NCBI GenBank assembly: GCA_022829145.1
Contig: CM040758.1
Span: 15,790,628-15,854,627, forward strand
Source: Albula goreensis
Lineage: Eukaryota > Chordata > Actinopteri > Albuliformes > Albulidae
Direction of reading: 5' to 3'
Length of the DNA stretch: 64,000 bases
Part shown: one piece after another, positions 1 through 11,150 of the stretch
Layout of the letters: the number at the start of each line of letters is the position of its first letter
Position numbering within the stretch: position 1 is the stretch's first letter
Notes under the pieces: model-generated
Databases searched by the model: none
What the model was told of the DNA's origin: nothing
The model's input: the letters and a program-made list of their open reading frames with translations, nothing else
Translations under genes and position numbers: made by a program

Positions 1-57
1 ACTCGGCCCTCACCCTGACTGACACGGAGCACGAGAACAAGTCCGACAGCGAGAATG
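1..57 (+). CDS. tenm3: Teneurin-3 intracellular-domain exon (3' end, partial)
   Basis: The first two bases finish a codon (xAC, probably Asn), then the frame from base 3 reads SALTLTDTEHENKSDSEN plus one base of the next codon. This peptide is the conserved serine/acidic stretch of the teneurin N-terminal intracellular domain. From memory of the paralogues, the DTEHENKSDSEN form matches teneurin-3, whereas TENM2 has DSDNENKSDDEN, TENM1 DTDHERKSDGEN and TENM4 diverges after DTEHEN. Teneurins are large type II transmembrane adhesion proteins with EGF repeats and a YD-repeat shell that bind latrophilins and each other; teneurin-3 matches synaptic partners in the visual system. The exon is cut off by the window start and ends in phase 1. 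The next known teneurin coding exon, with its polyproline and transmembrane segments, was not found downstream. Family assignment is firm; the paralogue is likely but rests on a short peptide. Confidence 0.85.
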
Positions 58-63
58 GTGAGT
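58..63 (+). other. tenm3: 5' splice site of the teneurin exon
   Basis: AATG|GTGAGT is a full consensus donor directly after the conserved peptide. It sets the phase (1) that any downstream exon must accept. Confidence 0.9.
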
Positions 64-696
64 CCTCCTTCTCTGTGTTAATGCGTCTTTTGTCCCATTG
101 TGTCCTCCTTGGCATGACTTGCATCATTGAGAATGGTGTTTTCCTGGAAATGTTTACCCAACAAGATGGATATGGGAAAACTAGTGCCTGAAAAAGGGAA
201 AAGATGAGGTGGCAAAAAATACTTTTTTCGAGAGTGAGAATGAAAAAGCTACCTGCACACATCTCCCTCATCCACCCATCCCCCAAGACTCCCTGACCTA
301 TGGAGCTGGGTTTCCCTGAAAGCTTTCATGGACAGACAGACCTATGTGCTGTCCCTTTAAGAAGTTTAACCAAAGATTCGATGGCCCTGAACTGAAGAAG
401 GAAAAGCAAAATCCACACACGGTCGAGTCACCTGTTTTCACTGGGATGTGAGGCAGGTTTTGATAAAGTTTTTCCCCTGAGCCACAGCGTAATCAAAGAT
501 GGCTTTGTGAGTCTCGCTCTGAGACTTCTCCAAGACATTTCAGAGTGTGGAGACGGCTGAAGGAGCACGCACAATGGCTGATTAACGGGGCGCTGGGGTT
601 TGAAGTGCAAATCACGCTCCACAACTAGAGGAGCGACTTATGGGTTTGAACTGCTGTGAAAGGGACAAGGAGCAGTACACTCCCTGGAAAAAAATC

Positions 697-738
697 AATA
701 ATAATAATAATAATGTTAATAATGATAATAATGATAGT
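697..738. repeat. AAT-type imperfect trinucleotide repeat
   Basis: Runs of AAT interrupted by GTT and GAT units. Confidence 0.8.
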
Positions 739-849
739 AACAAAAACAGCCACATGTATTTAACTATTTAGCGTATTCTCTGGTGCCGGTATTCTTCATT
801 TTTATGTACAGTTTGGAAATCAAATGTAGCTGCAAAGAATTAATTCTGT

Positions 850-926
850 GTATATATATATACATTTTGTGTACACATGGTGTGTGTGTGTGTGTGTGTG
901 TGTGTATACATATATACATATATATA
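850..926. repeat. Compound TA/TG microsatellite
   Basis: A TA run at 851-862, a pure TG run at about 881-905, then imperfect TA/CA units. Confidence 0.9.
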
Positions 927-1335
927 GTTTAGGTATAGTTGTGGTGCGTACAAATAAACTGACCTTTAAAAAACAGACCCTTATAAAATGAGTAGCACTG
1001 GCATAGTTTTTTCTTAATTAGAGATTTGGAAGAGAAACGGAATGGTGAATTTGCATTTTTACTTATTTGTCATTATCGTTAGAATTGTTTAACACTGCTC
1101 TAAAACCCACATCTTCCAAATCATTACCTGAAATATCCTGTGGGAAGGGCAATGTTTCAGTAACAAACAGAGATTGCTTAACAACAAGTTACTTTTGTTT
1201 TCTTCTACTACTTTTCTATTTATGTTTTTTTTTTAATTTTATATACATTCGGTTTAACTGTTAATCTGAAAGGAAACAGAGCAGGGTGTGCTATTTCCTG
1301 AAATGGTTGATCCATTGATCACAGATGGCTATAAT

Positions 1336-1371
1336 GTTGTAGATTTGTAGATTGTTGTAGATTGTTGTAGG
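1336..1371. repeat. Short tandem repeat, TTGTAGATT-type unit
   Basis: Three to four copies of a 10-12 base unit ending in GTTGTAG, with small length differences. Confidence 0.7.
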
Positions 1372-2403
1372 TTTTAACTCCACACTCATCAGGTGCATAA
1401 GGCTAAAAAAGAGTGTTTAAGTAGTGAGTTTTCTGTAGTGCATGCTAAAAGAATTAGTTTTGGAAAGATCAAACATTTTCAATTTGGAGACATCAAATAC
1501 CTGTTGTTTTCTTCTGTCTCTTTAGCACTGAGTTAGCCTCTGTGTGTGTGCGTGACTTGTTATCACTGTCTCTTGTATTGTAATGGTAGCAGAGAAGGTA
1601 ATTGTGTTTGCAAAGCCCGGATTATCTGTAGCAGTCCCTGCTTTTGAGTTTATATGTTATTTCTTCCTTTCAAACACAGCCTTTAGCGTTCAAATCAGAG
1701 GCTTTCTAAAGCAGTTTTACCCATTCACCAGAGAACTTTTCCTTTAAAAAAACACAAAGGAGAGTCAGAGCACCGCTGTAAATCACATGTGGAGTGTTTG
1801 TTGGCAATCGTTCCTTGGTTTTAGATTGCAGTAATGGAGACAGGAAATTCAGGTCACCCGAGTCCGGTGTGGCTCTTGTGGAGTGGGGGAGATTGGAAAG
1901 AGGCTACCATGAACAATGTGGGTGAGCTTTTGAAGGCTGGGTGTAGGGGGGGAGCAGGCGGAGGCAGGGCTGGGAGTTGGGGGGTGGACATTTGAGCCGG
2001 GGATGCGCATCGCCCTGCCGCCACCACAACAGCCTGACGAGGCCAGTGGAAATCTTCCCGATCCTGGGGGAACTGGAGGTCACCAATCAAAGCAGAGAGC
2101 TCCGACCGCACACTCTTCCTTTCAGATCCCTGTGTTCAGGGGCACAATGGCCACAGAAAACAAATAACACAATCCGTGGTCTTTTGTCAAAAGTAAAAAT
2201 CAGATTGATTCTCAGCCAGCTTTTCCTGCCCCAGTTCAGCCCCTCCCAGCCTAAGAAGTCTTGCTTAGGTTTCATTCTGTGCATTCTGCATTGGCACGTC
2301 CTACTCAGGGATTATTGTAGCCAGTATCATCCATTTCAACACGAACATAATCAAATAAATAAGCTGTGTTTAGAACGGCTTCAAAATGGCCCCCTGTAGC
2401 CCC

Positions 2404-2470
2404 GCTTACTTTCAGCCATGTTCTCGCGTCGCACGTGACGCACTGCTTCCTGTAATTCTCGGAATCACTT
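2404..2470 (-). promoter_or_regulatory. Candidate antisense or bidirectional promoter patch
   Basis: A small CpG-containing patch in an otherwise CpG-poor intron. Read on the minus strand it has an ETS-type CAGGAAG (about 2446-2452), a CACGTGAC E-box/CRE-like site (E-box 2432-2437), then GAACATGGCTGAAA with ATG at 2419-2417 in a YY1-like context, followed at once by a strong donor GTAAGC (2409-2404, phase 1). This order looks like a TATA-less housekeeping-type 5' end. It could also be chance, or a copied promoter fragment. No downstream minus-strand exon was identified. Confidence 0.2.
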
Positions 2471-2631
2471 CGTTTCAGAAGTACACCGCTTTGGCACTGA
2501 TTCGTTTGAAAATCTGAGGTCTGACTCCTCTGGAGTCTGTCGGGATCTGTCTGGAGGGCTTGCTGACGATTTGGGGTCTTGTTAGCGTGGAACCCCGCTG
2601 TGGCTTTTATCTCTGAGGTTTTTTTTCCTCT

Positions 2632-3246
2632 ATGATTTTTTTTATTACCGCAATATACACCACATGCAAAAGAACCAATCCTGCTGAGCCGCCGTGTTTT
2701 ACATGCAATGCTGTGAGGAGGGCTGAACCCCTCCCCTCAAGTCTCATCTCTTCTCTCTTTCATTTTTTTGTAAGGAAGGTGCATCTTAACATGTTAGTCA
2801 TTTTTGTTTCTGTTTTTTTTACTCTGCAAACCGCATCTGAATCAGAATCTGATAATAACAGCGCGTCAACCAAGGCGATCAGCACCACTGACGTCAGTAC
2901 CGATCTAAATTTTGTCATTGCTATCACCATATTATTGATTGCCACAATTTCTAGAAAAAAGGCATTTCTTTACGTCACATCAAATGTCAAGAATGAAGAG
3001 ACCATTTCATTTTGGAATTTGGTATATTTTTGTCAAACATATAGAAATGTATACCCTAGACTTTTGATGTTAAATCGCTTTGATAAGAAAACTGCACCTT
3101 TACCTTCAAGCAAACATCCATGTTACCATGTTATAGCTATTTGCCATACATTTTCAGTCCAAGGTACTTATCCCTATCCCCACATTTACAACAGCAGAGT
3201 ATTTTTGTGGGCTGCTCGAGTGTATTGTGATGTTACTCTTCAGTAA
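2632..3246 (+). CDS. Unrecognised 204-codon ORF
   Basis: The longest ATG-started ORF in the window, with a true ATG at 2632 and TAA at 3244-3246. I recognise no family. The predicted protein has two hydrophobic stretches, around residues 54-70 and 92-106, separated by a Ser/Asp/Thr-rich segment (SESESDNNSAS), and several Cys near the N-terminus. A promoter-like CpG patch lies about 160-230 bases upstream and an AATAAA at 3278-3283 lies 32 bases after the stop. A rough geometric estimate at about 40% GC makes an ORF this long unusual but not impossible in 64 kb, and codon use does not look clearly biological. Either an unknown nested gene or, more likely, a chance ORF. Confidence 0.12.
   Translation: MIFFITAIYTTCKRTNPAEPPCFTCNAVRRAEPLPSSLISSLFHFFVRKVHLNMLVIFVSVFFTLQTASESESDNNSASTKAISTTDVSTDLNFVIAITILLIATISRKKAFLYVTSNVKNEETISFWNLVYFCQTYRNVYPRLLMLNRFDKKTAPLPSSKHPCYHVIAICHTFSVQGTYPYPHIYNSRVFLWAARVYCDVTLQ
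2887..2898. promoter_or_regulatory. Full palindromic CRE
   Basis: ACTGACGTCAGT is a perfect 12-base palindrome containing the consensus CREB/ATF site TGACGTCA (2889-2896). It lies inside the unrecognised ORF. Confidence 0.35.
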
Positions 3247-3277
3247 TCTTTTCAACCAGCAAAAAAGTTAATGTTGT

Positions 3278-3283
3278 AATAAA
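3278..3283 (+). terminator. Possible polyadenylation signal
   Basis: AATAAA 32 bases after the stop of the 204-codon ORF. It matters only if that ORF is transcribed on its own; the hexamer is common by chance in AT-rich DNA. Confidence 0.12.
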
Positions 3284-3289
3284 GGCTGA

Positions 3290-4230
3290 TATTTCTTCTG
3301 TAAAATATCACACAACATGCTGTAGCAGTTCTGTGGTTTTTCATCATAGTGTGGCTGTCCATTTGCTACAGCTACTCAGCCAGCTATGTAGCATGGAAGT
3401 GGTTAAATTTCTCAAAGCCTGTCCTGGGAGTTTATGAATTGACATACGTTTGGAGCCTTAAAGGATATTGACTGAAGTTACAAAACCCAGAGCACTTTGT
3501 GTGGCTTTGTCATTTCAATATTTCACCAAGAAGAGATAATTCATTGAAATTCATTCCGTATTTCTCCTCGAAATTCAAAACACTTTGAAGGCTACAAAGT
3601 GTTCAGAACTTCTCTCTGGCTCACTTGGGTGTTTTAGTACAGGGGAGTTTCTAAAATTAACATTCTACACAGGATTTGGATTACATTTTTTTACTTTTAT
3701 TTATAAAAAAAAAAACCTAAATATGGTATCACTCATGTCACATGATAGCAACATTTTTAGATGTCTGTTAGCATCTCTGCACCACCTGTGGTGTTTGTAC
3801 AATGAGCATAGTAACATACAGATATAACTTAACAATACTCGTGAGTCCAGGTTATTTACCCAAATAACAGTACAGGTAGTGATGTGTGATTGGAATGGTG
3901 TTTTGAAGAAATCCCTGTTTTTGTATGGATTAGGCATGATTTGTTTTCAAAAAGTAATGCATATTTGTACAGGAAAAAAGATTGCTACCAAGAGTTATTT
4001 GTTAAATAAGAGATTGTGATTTAGCTGTGGCAACTATACCATTCTTTTTTTTTCTGGAAACTACTGATTTTGGGCACTCTGAGATCTCATTATCTTTACA
4101 GGGAGTCTTTTCATTGGCTGTGAGACAAGATGCTTAAATGTATGCAGAAATGCATGATTCAGTCCCTCAGAAATCAAAGCCATTCCAGCTCTCAGAGATA
4201 GGCCTGAAAATTGTATGTAAGGCTTTGAAT
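3290..4230. other. Intron, nothing recognised
   Basis: AT-rich, short ORFs only, an A-run at about 3706-3717 and a T-run near 4043. No exon, repeat family or promoter signal seen. Confidence 0.5.
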
Positions 4231-4233
4231 TTG

Positions 4234-4314
4234 GCCTCCCTCTCCCCCGCTCCTCCTCTCCCTCTCTCTCCCTCTCTCCTCCTCTCTCTCTCTCTCTCTC
4301 TCTCCATCTCTCCC
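4234..4314. repeat. Pyrimidine tract with (TC)n core
   Basis: C/T-only sequence with a pure TC run at about 4282-4304. It produces spurious Ser/Leu-rich and Arg/Glu-rich ORFs on the two strands. Confidence 0.9.
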
Positions 4315-4528
4315 GTAGCTTTGCCTGTTGCTGCGTAAACCATACAGCAAATCCATTCCCAGCTGGAGGGATTTGGTCAGCTGTGTTGCACCCCCCAACA
4401 CACACACACACCCCCAGTTTGTAAGCCTCATCTCTGCGGCATTAATCCTCATTGGTCAACACAGAATTAGAATGCCATTGTTCCTCTCTGCCCAGAAGCC
4501 TTGCGTCATGCAGTTTGTTTTTTTTTTA

Positions 4529-4692
4529 CAGAAGCCCTCATCCAGAGGAACTTACAGCGCTTATATTTTTTATCTTGCCATCTTCTTTTAAGCCATTTAT
4601 ACAGCTGGTTTAAGGATTCAGTAACATTGCCGCACCCCCATGACTCCCCCATGGGTGGTCTAGAGTCCAGTGCTCTTAAACACTAACATCAC
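4529..4692 (-). mobile_element. tRNA-derived SINE, reverse orientation, degraded
   Basis: Read on the minus strand it starts with a tRNA-like head (GTTTAAGAGCACTGGACTC, an A-box-like region). It then carries the CTGTATAAATGG motif and ends in a tail CTGTAAGTTCCTCTGGATGAG, which corresponds to the widespread fish SINE tail GTAAGTCGCTCTGGATAAGAG. I place it in the V-SINE/HpaI-like group without naming a subfamily. The B-box region is poorly preserved and some internal sequence is extra or lost, so it is an old copy. Confidence 0.6.
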
Positions 4693-4699
4693 AAGCCAC

Positions 4700-5733
4700 T
4701 GGATAATACTTTGAGATATCCTGGGGACATCCTCTTAATTAGATTTATAAATATGTTTCACCAACAAACTAAATCCAGTAAATATCTTAACCAGCTTAGC
4801 CAGCAATCTAAACCAGCTATCCATTCGGATCAGTGTCAGACATAAATTGGATCCTGAAATAACACTGCACAGTTCATGTACTGAGAGGCCATGGATGGGA
4901 AATACAGAATATCTAGACTGAGAATATGAATTCTATTTCTGTACGAGTGATGCGGACGCTGTAACTGGCAGCTCTGTTATGATTTCAGTGATGACATCAC
5001 CCCAGTCAGATATGTTTGTCAAGTGAAAGTGCCAGCATCCACATCTCCTGCCCCACCGCCTCCCAAGCTGGATCAGTGAACCTCTACTGCCCCATCCCAC
5101 CCCACCCTGCCCCCACCAGATCTCTTATGTATAAAGAAGAGTATCTTGGCTGAAACCTGGGTGTGTGTATGTGTGTGTGTGTGGGAGGGTCTGTGTGTTC
5201 TTTTTATTTTTGTTGTTTTTTTTCCTTATATAAGTTCCTTTCCGAAACACTTTAATTTAATCATTAATTTAATAAAGATAAGTACATAAGTAGTTTAAAA
5301 GAATTTGGGCTTCAATTAAGCTATTATCCAATCTTAAGTGCTGACAAGATGATGAGATCAGAAAGAGAGAGGAGAAGAGGGAGAAAGAATAAGACAGAAA
5401 GGGAGAGAGAGACAGAGAGGGAGAGAGTTTGTGTGTCTTGAGATAAGGTGTTCAGGGGTGAGACAGAGCCATACTGTGATGGCTCCAAATGTAAGCAACC
5501 TTCACGCACAAGCATGCAGTTCCATCTGGGCTGTCAGACCATTACACTGTTCTGTGGTGGTCTCAGATCTCTTTAATGATGGTTCAATATTCATTTGATT
5601 AAATGCAGAGGAATGTATAGCCAGTGGCTACTCTCATTTGATTTAAGAGGGTCACTTATTGAAATGGGCAATAGTGATTCCTCGCTACTGTTACTGCAGT
5701 ACAGTATAACTTCAGAGATCAAACCTCAGAGTA
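4700..5733. other. Intron, simple tracts only
   Basis: No exon-like structure. It contains a short TG run (5161-5183) and a GA-rich tract (about 5354-5428). Confidence 0.5.
5354..5428. repeat. GA-rich low-complexity tract
   Basis: Imperfect GAGA/GGGAGA units, purine-only for most of its length. Confidence 0.85.
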
Positions 5734-6138
5734 AGGCTGCATGATTATGAAAACAAATGTAGCTGCAATTATATTTACACAGTATTGTGATTGTGATTAT
5801 CAAATACTATGTTGTTGAACATGAAACAGCAATCATAGGTTTTAATAGCCATTTTGTTACTATTGAGTATGAATGTAAGTAAGGCTGATAATTATTCCCT
5901 AATCATTTGATTGAAATGTTTAGCACTTCTAAATCAACCTAATATTTTTTTTCCATTCTGGCTGTGCTCCCGCAGTGACCATGTGAAATGAATGCAGTAG
6001 TATCACCTATTAACTCTATCTAATCAACAGCACTTGATACAATGTATTCACAGTAATGAAATAATTGCACCCTCTCTCTAATAGTTCATTTCTCAAGCAA
6101 TAACTATGATTACAAAAAACATGATTAATTGAGCAGAG
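5734..6138. mobile_element. Non-autonomous DNA transposon (MITE-like), about 405 bp
   Basis: The left end AGGCTGCATGATTATG and the right end TGATTAATTGAGCAGAG are imperfect inverted copies of each other. Both resemble the terminus GGGCTGCACGATTAATC found on many fish DNA-transposon derivatives. The interior is AT-rich with TGTGATTGTGATTAT-type motifs usual in such elements and has no transposase ORF. CpG positions appear decayed to TG/CA, which suggests an old insertion. Superfamily not assigned; hAT-like is my guess. Target-site duplication not verified. Confidence 0.4.
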
Positions 6139-9100
6139 AGCAGATCATAGTTACCAACTGACCGGTGAAGAAAACATGGTATGAAAGCAGAGGTGTGAAT
6201 CCACAAGTATACCTTATATGTATAAGTATGCTCTGTATCTCTTAGCAACAATGCAAGCATTAACCAAAGCAAGACAATAAGTATGTTCAGCTAAGAATAA
6301 AAGCCTTGAAATACTGAAATAATATCTGAGACCTACTGCTACAGAACAATTTGGGAAAATCAATATATGTAGAAGAAATCTGTTACATTCAAAGAAGAAT
6401 CAGAACAAGACCCAACATTTCACAAAAGAAGACTCTGTCACTGAAAAGCAGAGGTATCATTTGAAAATTCAACTGAATACACAGTAATTGATGTTGTAAT
6501 GAGAATCAGATTTGGGTTTGATTGAATAGTGAATGCAAAGGTTTGTAGCCTATTTAAAAGAAAGTGTGTGTAGTTTAAATTGGAATTTAAATTGTAGAAG
6601 TAAAAAGGAATTCTTGAAATAAAATGTATGTATTTTTACTTCACTTTCAAAATGGCAACCTTTGCAGAGTTCCAAATGACCTTCAGACCAACCGCATTCA
6701 TGGAGTTTCTACTGGAAATTAATGTATTATTCTTATGATATATAATATATACAGCTGTAAGTAGTAATATGGGGGCCAAGAACAAGAAACTCCAATGAGC
6801 AGAAAGCAATACACTGCTGTAATTACAGTATTTACAATGTTAAATGACAATGACGGTGTTGGCTTCATCCAGCAACGTTGGTATGCAATGCTGTTAAATG
6901 ACTGTACCATAAAACTTAATATGTATTGGCATATTGAAGAAATGGTGCATGAGATGTAGCACATTGAATATTATTTGCAAATTACGTCAAGGTGTTTGGC
7001 TTCTGAAAGCCATTTTGAAAAAAAAAAATAGATAAAAATAATGTTTATGGCAGAAGTCATAACTTATTTTATAACTGTATTTTTGATGCATTTGGCTAAG
7101 TACTGGAAGAAGCAGATGCAATAAGAATGTGTACAGTATAATGTGGTTCCAATACTTCACCTAAAATCCTTTACCTAATTAATGGCATTTATTAGTAATA
7201 TTCTTGGATATTAGTGTATTTCATAAAGTGGTAAGAGGGGGCATGACTCAGTTTGAACCCCTGTCAGTATTTAGCAGGCATTTTGCACCAGAAGGCACAC
7301 CACACATAACTGTGGTGGAAAGTCAATGAATGTTTCCTAATTCCTCCGTTTTCAGGGTTTTTTAAAGGTTTTTCAGTGTTGTATATTGACATTTTCAAGG
7401 GGTAGTTTCATTGTAGTGAGCTATGAAAACTATGGACAGTGAGGACAAAAAAGTCAATAATGTTATCTTTTTTGGGTCATACTTTGCCTGCTGTGGTTTG
7501 TTTAAAGGCTGAAACTGAAAAGGCCCTACATTCAGTTTTTCAGAAAAAGAGACTGTTACTTTCAAAAGAGAAATCGGCCACAGTGACTCAGACTTAAAAT
7601 CACATAGATTTTGTATTTTTCCATAAGGTTTTTATTCTTAAAGACACACTCCTCTGATACAAAATACAAAATGTAGCTTCATTGTGGTAATTGTAATTTT
7701 ATCTTTCCCTTTTTCTTACTAAAACACAACAAAGTATTCTGTCTTGAAAAACAAATTCATATATGTTCCCTTATATCAAGGAAGGTGTCATCCATTATGA
7801 ACTGTATGTAAATGCTGACCATTATATCGTTGGTGGCTATTTCCTCTGGCTAGGTCAGGACCTTTGCCTCCCACTGTGACAGCCGTAACCCATGTGTTTT
7901 TGTTGTGCTGGATATGTTATCTCTAGATGCTTACTCGTTCTTATCAGGCACTACAGGGCCTGTATTTACAGAGAAACGCTCAGCTTCCTTGGGAAGAAGC
8001 TCTGGCCCTGTGGCGAGATGGCGATACTGGGCAGGTAACGACTGTATCTGCATCCTTCTCGCCTTTCCGTCACGCTACAGCGGCTTAACCCAGCAGAGAG
8101 CAGGGGAGGCGGGTTCATACAATTACACACAGCCATTAAAAAAAGATTGTACCAAAAAGGTATGCACTCCCTAAACTGCTGCCTTCATGGGATCTTGTAC
8201 ATCTTTTATCACCTGTGCCGGCATTTAATTGTGCTTTAGCTATGGCTCTTATGTTGTTGTAGCTATCACTGTTGCTATTATTATGCATTTCGCCCTTAGT
8301 TTTGTTTGTATTCCACACCATATTTTATTTCCCTGGAGATGAATAGAAACATGATGGACAATTTCAATTTAGTTAAATAATTCATGAACGGGTCAGGCTC
8401 ATTTAAAGCCTTTAATCTCCTCATCGCGGTGTGTTTATTCATTGTTGAAAATCCAAACAAAATGCAGGCACTATCCAGTAAACTCGTGTGCAGCCCAGGG
8501 CTTTGCTTGTGGATACATATTAAACCATAAAGCACGGGGTTTTTACAGAGTGCATTGTCTGTTGAAAGTGTTGGTGGCTCTGAAAAGCGTTTCTGAGCTG
8601 GACCACTCAGAACATTAACTTGGAAGGTGCACAGATGCCGCTGTAATGAGGCCTGCAGCAGGGAGGGAAGGGAGCGGGGGGGATAGGGAGGACAGATGTG
8701 CCCTTTTGTAGGGGGCAAAGTGCACTTGGCCGGGAAAAGAACAACATCTCCTGGTTGGTTGTGCCTCTGTATCGGCATGATTGGTATTGATCAGGGATGC
8801 TGAGGGAGGGTGAAAGTGTTGTGGAGCAGTCCTTAGAGTGCTGGTGCCAGAGCTGGCTCTAAATTAAAAGCGCCGCCTCTTGATTGGCGGCCAGCGGGAA
8901 TTATTATATAACTTTTTTTTCCTCTCCTGGTTAGTTGAAAAGTCAGAGGGAATTTGGGAGGGGTAGTTAAAAAGCAAGACCCGGTGTTTTCTGAAGGGCC
9001 TCAAAAACCACTTCAGTTAACTTGGCTGGCAGAGAAATGGTGCAGTATAAATGAACACGTAATACCGTGTGAGTATGTGTAGTTTCAGGGCTCTGCTTTT

Positions 9101-9770
9101 GAACGGAGAATTGATTGTGTCTCGTAAAACTGAGATTCAGAATGGGTGCCTTTATCTTCTGATTATTACAGGGTTAGAAAAGTAGAAAAACGCACACAGC
9201 TCACCGCCTTGATGTTGTTTTTATGTAGATTATAGCTAAAGCACTAAAACACAGACCGTTCATCAGATAGGGCTGACATGTGTTCTGTCATTTCTGCTTT
9301 TTTTCCATGGTATCGCATTTCAGGATAGTTAATGTAGTCCGCTGACGGTCCTAAAACATAAACGTACTGGCCCTCCCCTTATTAATTTATGTGACTAATT
9401 CATAATGAATGGAGAATGTAAAAGACTTAAAAAAAAGAGAAGGTCTGTTTTGTCATGGGTCTAAGAGCAAGCCATAGGCCATCTGTGCTGTGTTTTGAAG
9501 GAAAGAAATTGGATATGGTACAAGTCAATGTTTATCTCCCCTTCAAAGTCTTGAGTTCGAGTACTGTGAAGGTATTTTTTTTTTTAATTTTTTTTGGAAT
9601 TGGACACGCATAGGTCATTTCAAGCAGAAAGCTGAATAAGTAGGCAGTTTTTGATGTATCGTCGTCTTGGCTAATTGCCTTTTACTGGTATTTTCTTAAT
9701 GCAGGGTCTTAAACACGCTCCACTGAGTGATTTTGTGGATGAATGTGTCTGACACATAATAAGTGTGTGG
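6139..9770. other. Intron, nothing recognised
   Basis: AT-rich sequence with scattered A/T runs and no exon-like stretch. A 160-codon minus-strand ORF at 8778-8296 has no recognisable domain and is within chance expectation. Confidence 0.5.
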
Positions 9771-10140
9771 CACACAGCGGCGCTACTTTGGGCACGGAGG
9801 ACCCTGCACTTTCAGAAAACGACCTTTGCAGAGTTCTATTTCTGATCAAGGAATGTGAGGGTCTAACACTGGCAGCGGGCGCCCACTCTTTACAGCTGAA
9901 ATTGATTTCACATGTTGAATGCGCCGTGCGGTTTTGGTTTTTTAGGATACGACCCAGAGGTGGGGAACACGGGAGGTTTAGATTGTAATGTAGGCCAGGA
10001 GCAGTCAATTACCAAACCTTACAATCTATTCCAAAGAAAGCCTCCGCTTCAGCAGGCAGTTTAATTGTGTAACTGTGTTAATTAGTAGCTAATCAAACAT
10101 TTGAAGAGCTGCTTGGACCTTTGCCTAAATCAAACAGGAG
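9771..10140. promoter_or_regulatory. Possible conserved enhancer, homeodomain-site cluster
   Basis: The sequence is more balanced in composition than its surroundings and keeps several CpGs. In 10050-10100 it has TTAATTG, TTAATTA and the small palindrome ATTAG-TAG-CTAAT (10081-10093), which are homeodomain core sites. This texture is common in conserved non-coding elements of neural developmental genes. No alignment was possible, so this is inference only. Confidence 0.2.
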
Positions 10141-11130
10141 AGTGAATTTACAAATTCTGGGCTACAAAAGTTTCTTTTGGGAGAACTTTTCCAAAAGGTA
10201 TATGCATTTTGTTTACTTTCAAACTTGGCCAACTTTCTTATTTTGTTCTTCAAGGTATTTTTAATGAAGAGGGGTTGTCTTCTGCAATTATCCAACAAGA
10301 GCAGTAATACTTTCACTCCTTTTTTCCCCTGCCAGACACTTAATTGCTATCGGTGTTTAACACAGGAAGCTGAATGACTCAGATTCACCTACATTGTGAG
10401 GAGGACAAAGTATAGTAAGATACGGTGTGCATGCTGTGCTCATACATTCACTGTGGAGAGAGCTGACATTTTTTAGCAAATAATCATGAAAATCTCAAAT
10501 TTGTGACAACCTGTTTGCATAATGCAGTTGCTGAATGCTATGAGAAGAGTCATAATTTAACGAAATATTAATTACAGTAACAACATTTTTTCTGTCAAAA
10601 ATGGCATAAACCTTTGGAAACACCATAGCAACCATGTCGACAGCAGGCACCACGGTATGCTGAAGAACGTGATGCAACTTTGGTGCAAAGCATTCCTTTT
10701 TTGTTCTCATTGTTCTGGGTGAATAATAAGGAAGCGTCAGTTGGTTGTGAGATAAGAAGAGCAAAAAGGACTGACACCCTCCAAACAAGGGACATGCACT
10801 TTTTTCAGTGGCTTTTTTCTGCGTATGGTTTTGTCATTGTAAGTATATTTTTAGGTTATTATTTTTGCTAAAATGATGCTGGCAATGCCTTCTCTCCATA
10901 GGATCACAGTTATTTTGATTCTTGCTTTGGTTTGGAATTTTGAAAGTTTCCCCCTGAGTGAGGCAAGGGCTGTAACCCCCTATTAAATCACTTTGCTTAC
11001 CCAGATAAGATTTAATTACAGATATATGAAGCAACTGCTGAAAATAGCTGTCTAACTATAACTTATTTTTTAATGTAAAGGCGATGTCAATTTTACGGGT
11101 CACCTGGGATGTTAATGTCTGGATGAGCAG

Positions 11131-11150
11131 CAATTAAACCGTTTTAATTG
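11131..11150. promoter_or_regulatory. Palindromic pair of homeodomain sites
   Basis: CAATTAAA-CCGT-TTTAATTG: perfect 8-base inverted arms, each a TAATT core, spaced by four bases. It could bind a homeodomain dimer. Confidence 0.3.

Larger units (their letters stand above)
64..2394. other. Plain intron, start of the large intron
   Basis: No exon-like or transposon-like structure seen. It holds an imperfect AAT-type repeat near 697-738, a TA/TG microsatellite, a POU octamer ATTTGCAT at 1049-1056, and a short tandem of a TTGTAGATT-type unit at 1336-1371. The 1850-2100 part is G-rich but shows no gene. Confidence 0.5.

Noticed and set aside
1977-2399. 140-codon open frame on + strand
   Set aside because: Overlaps open frames on the other strand in a stop-poor patch; no recognisable domain and no good ATG context.
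8296-8778. 160-codon minus-strand ORF
   Set aside because: Length is within rough chance expectation for 64 kb of six-frame sequence; no domain recognised.
9550-9575. GAGTTCGAGTACT as a tRNA B-box
   Set aside because: No A-box or cloverleaf could be built around it.
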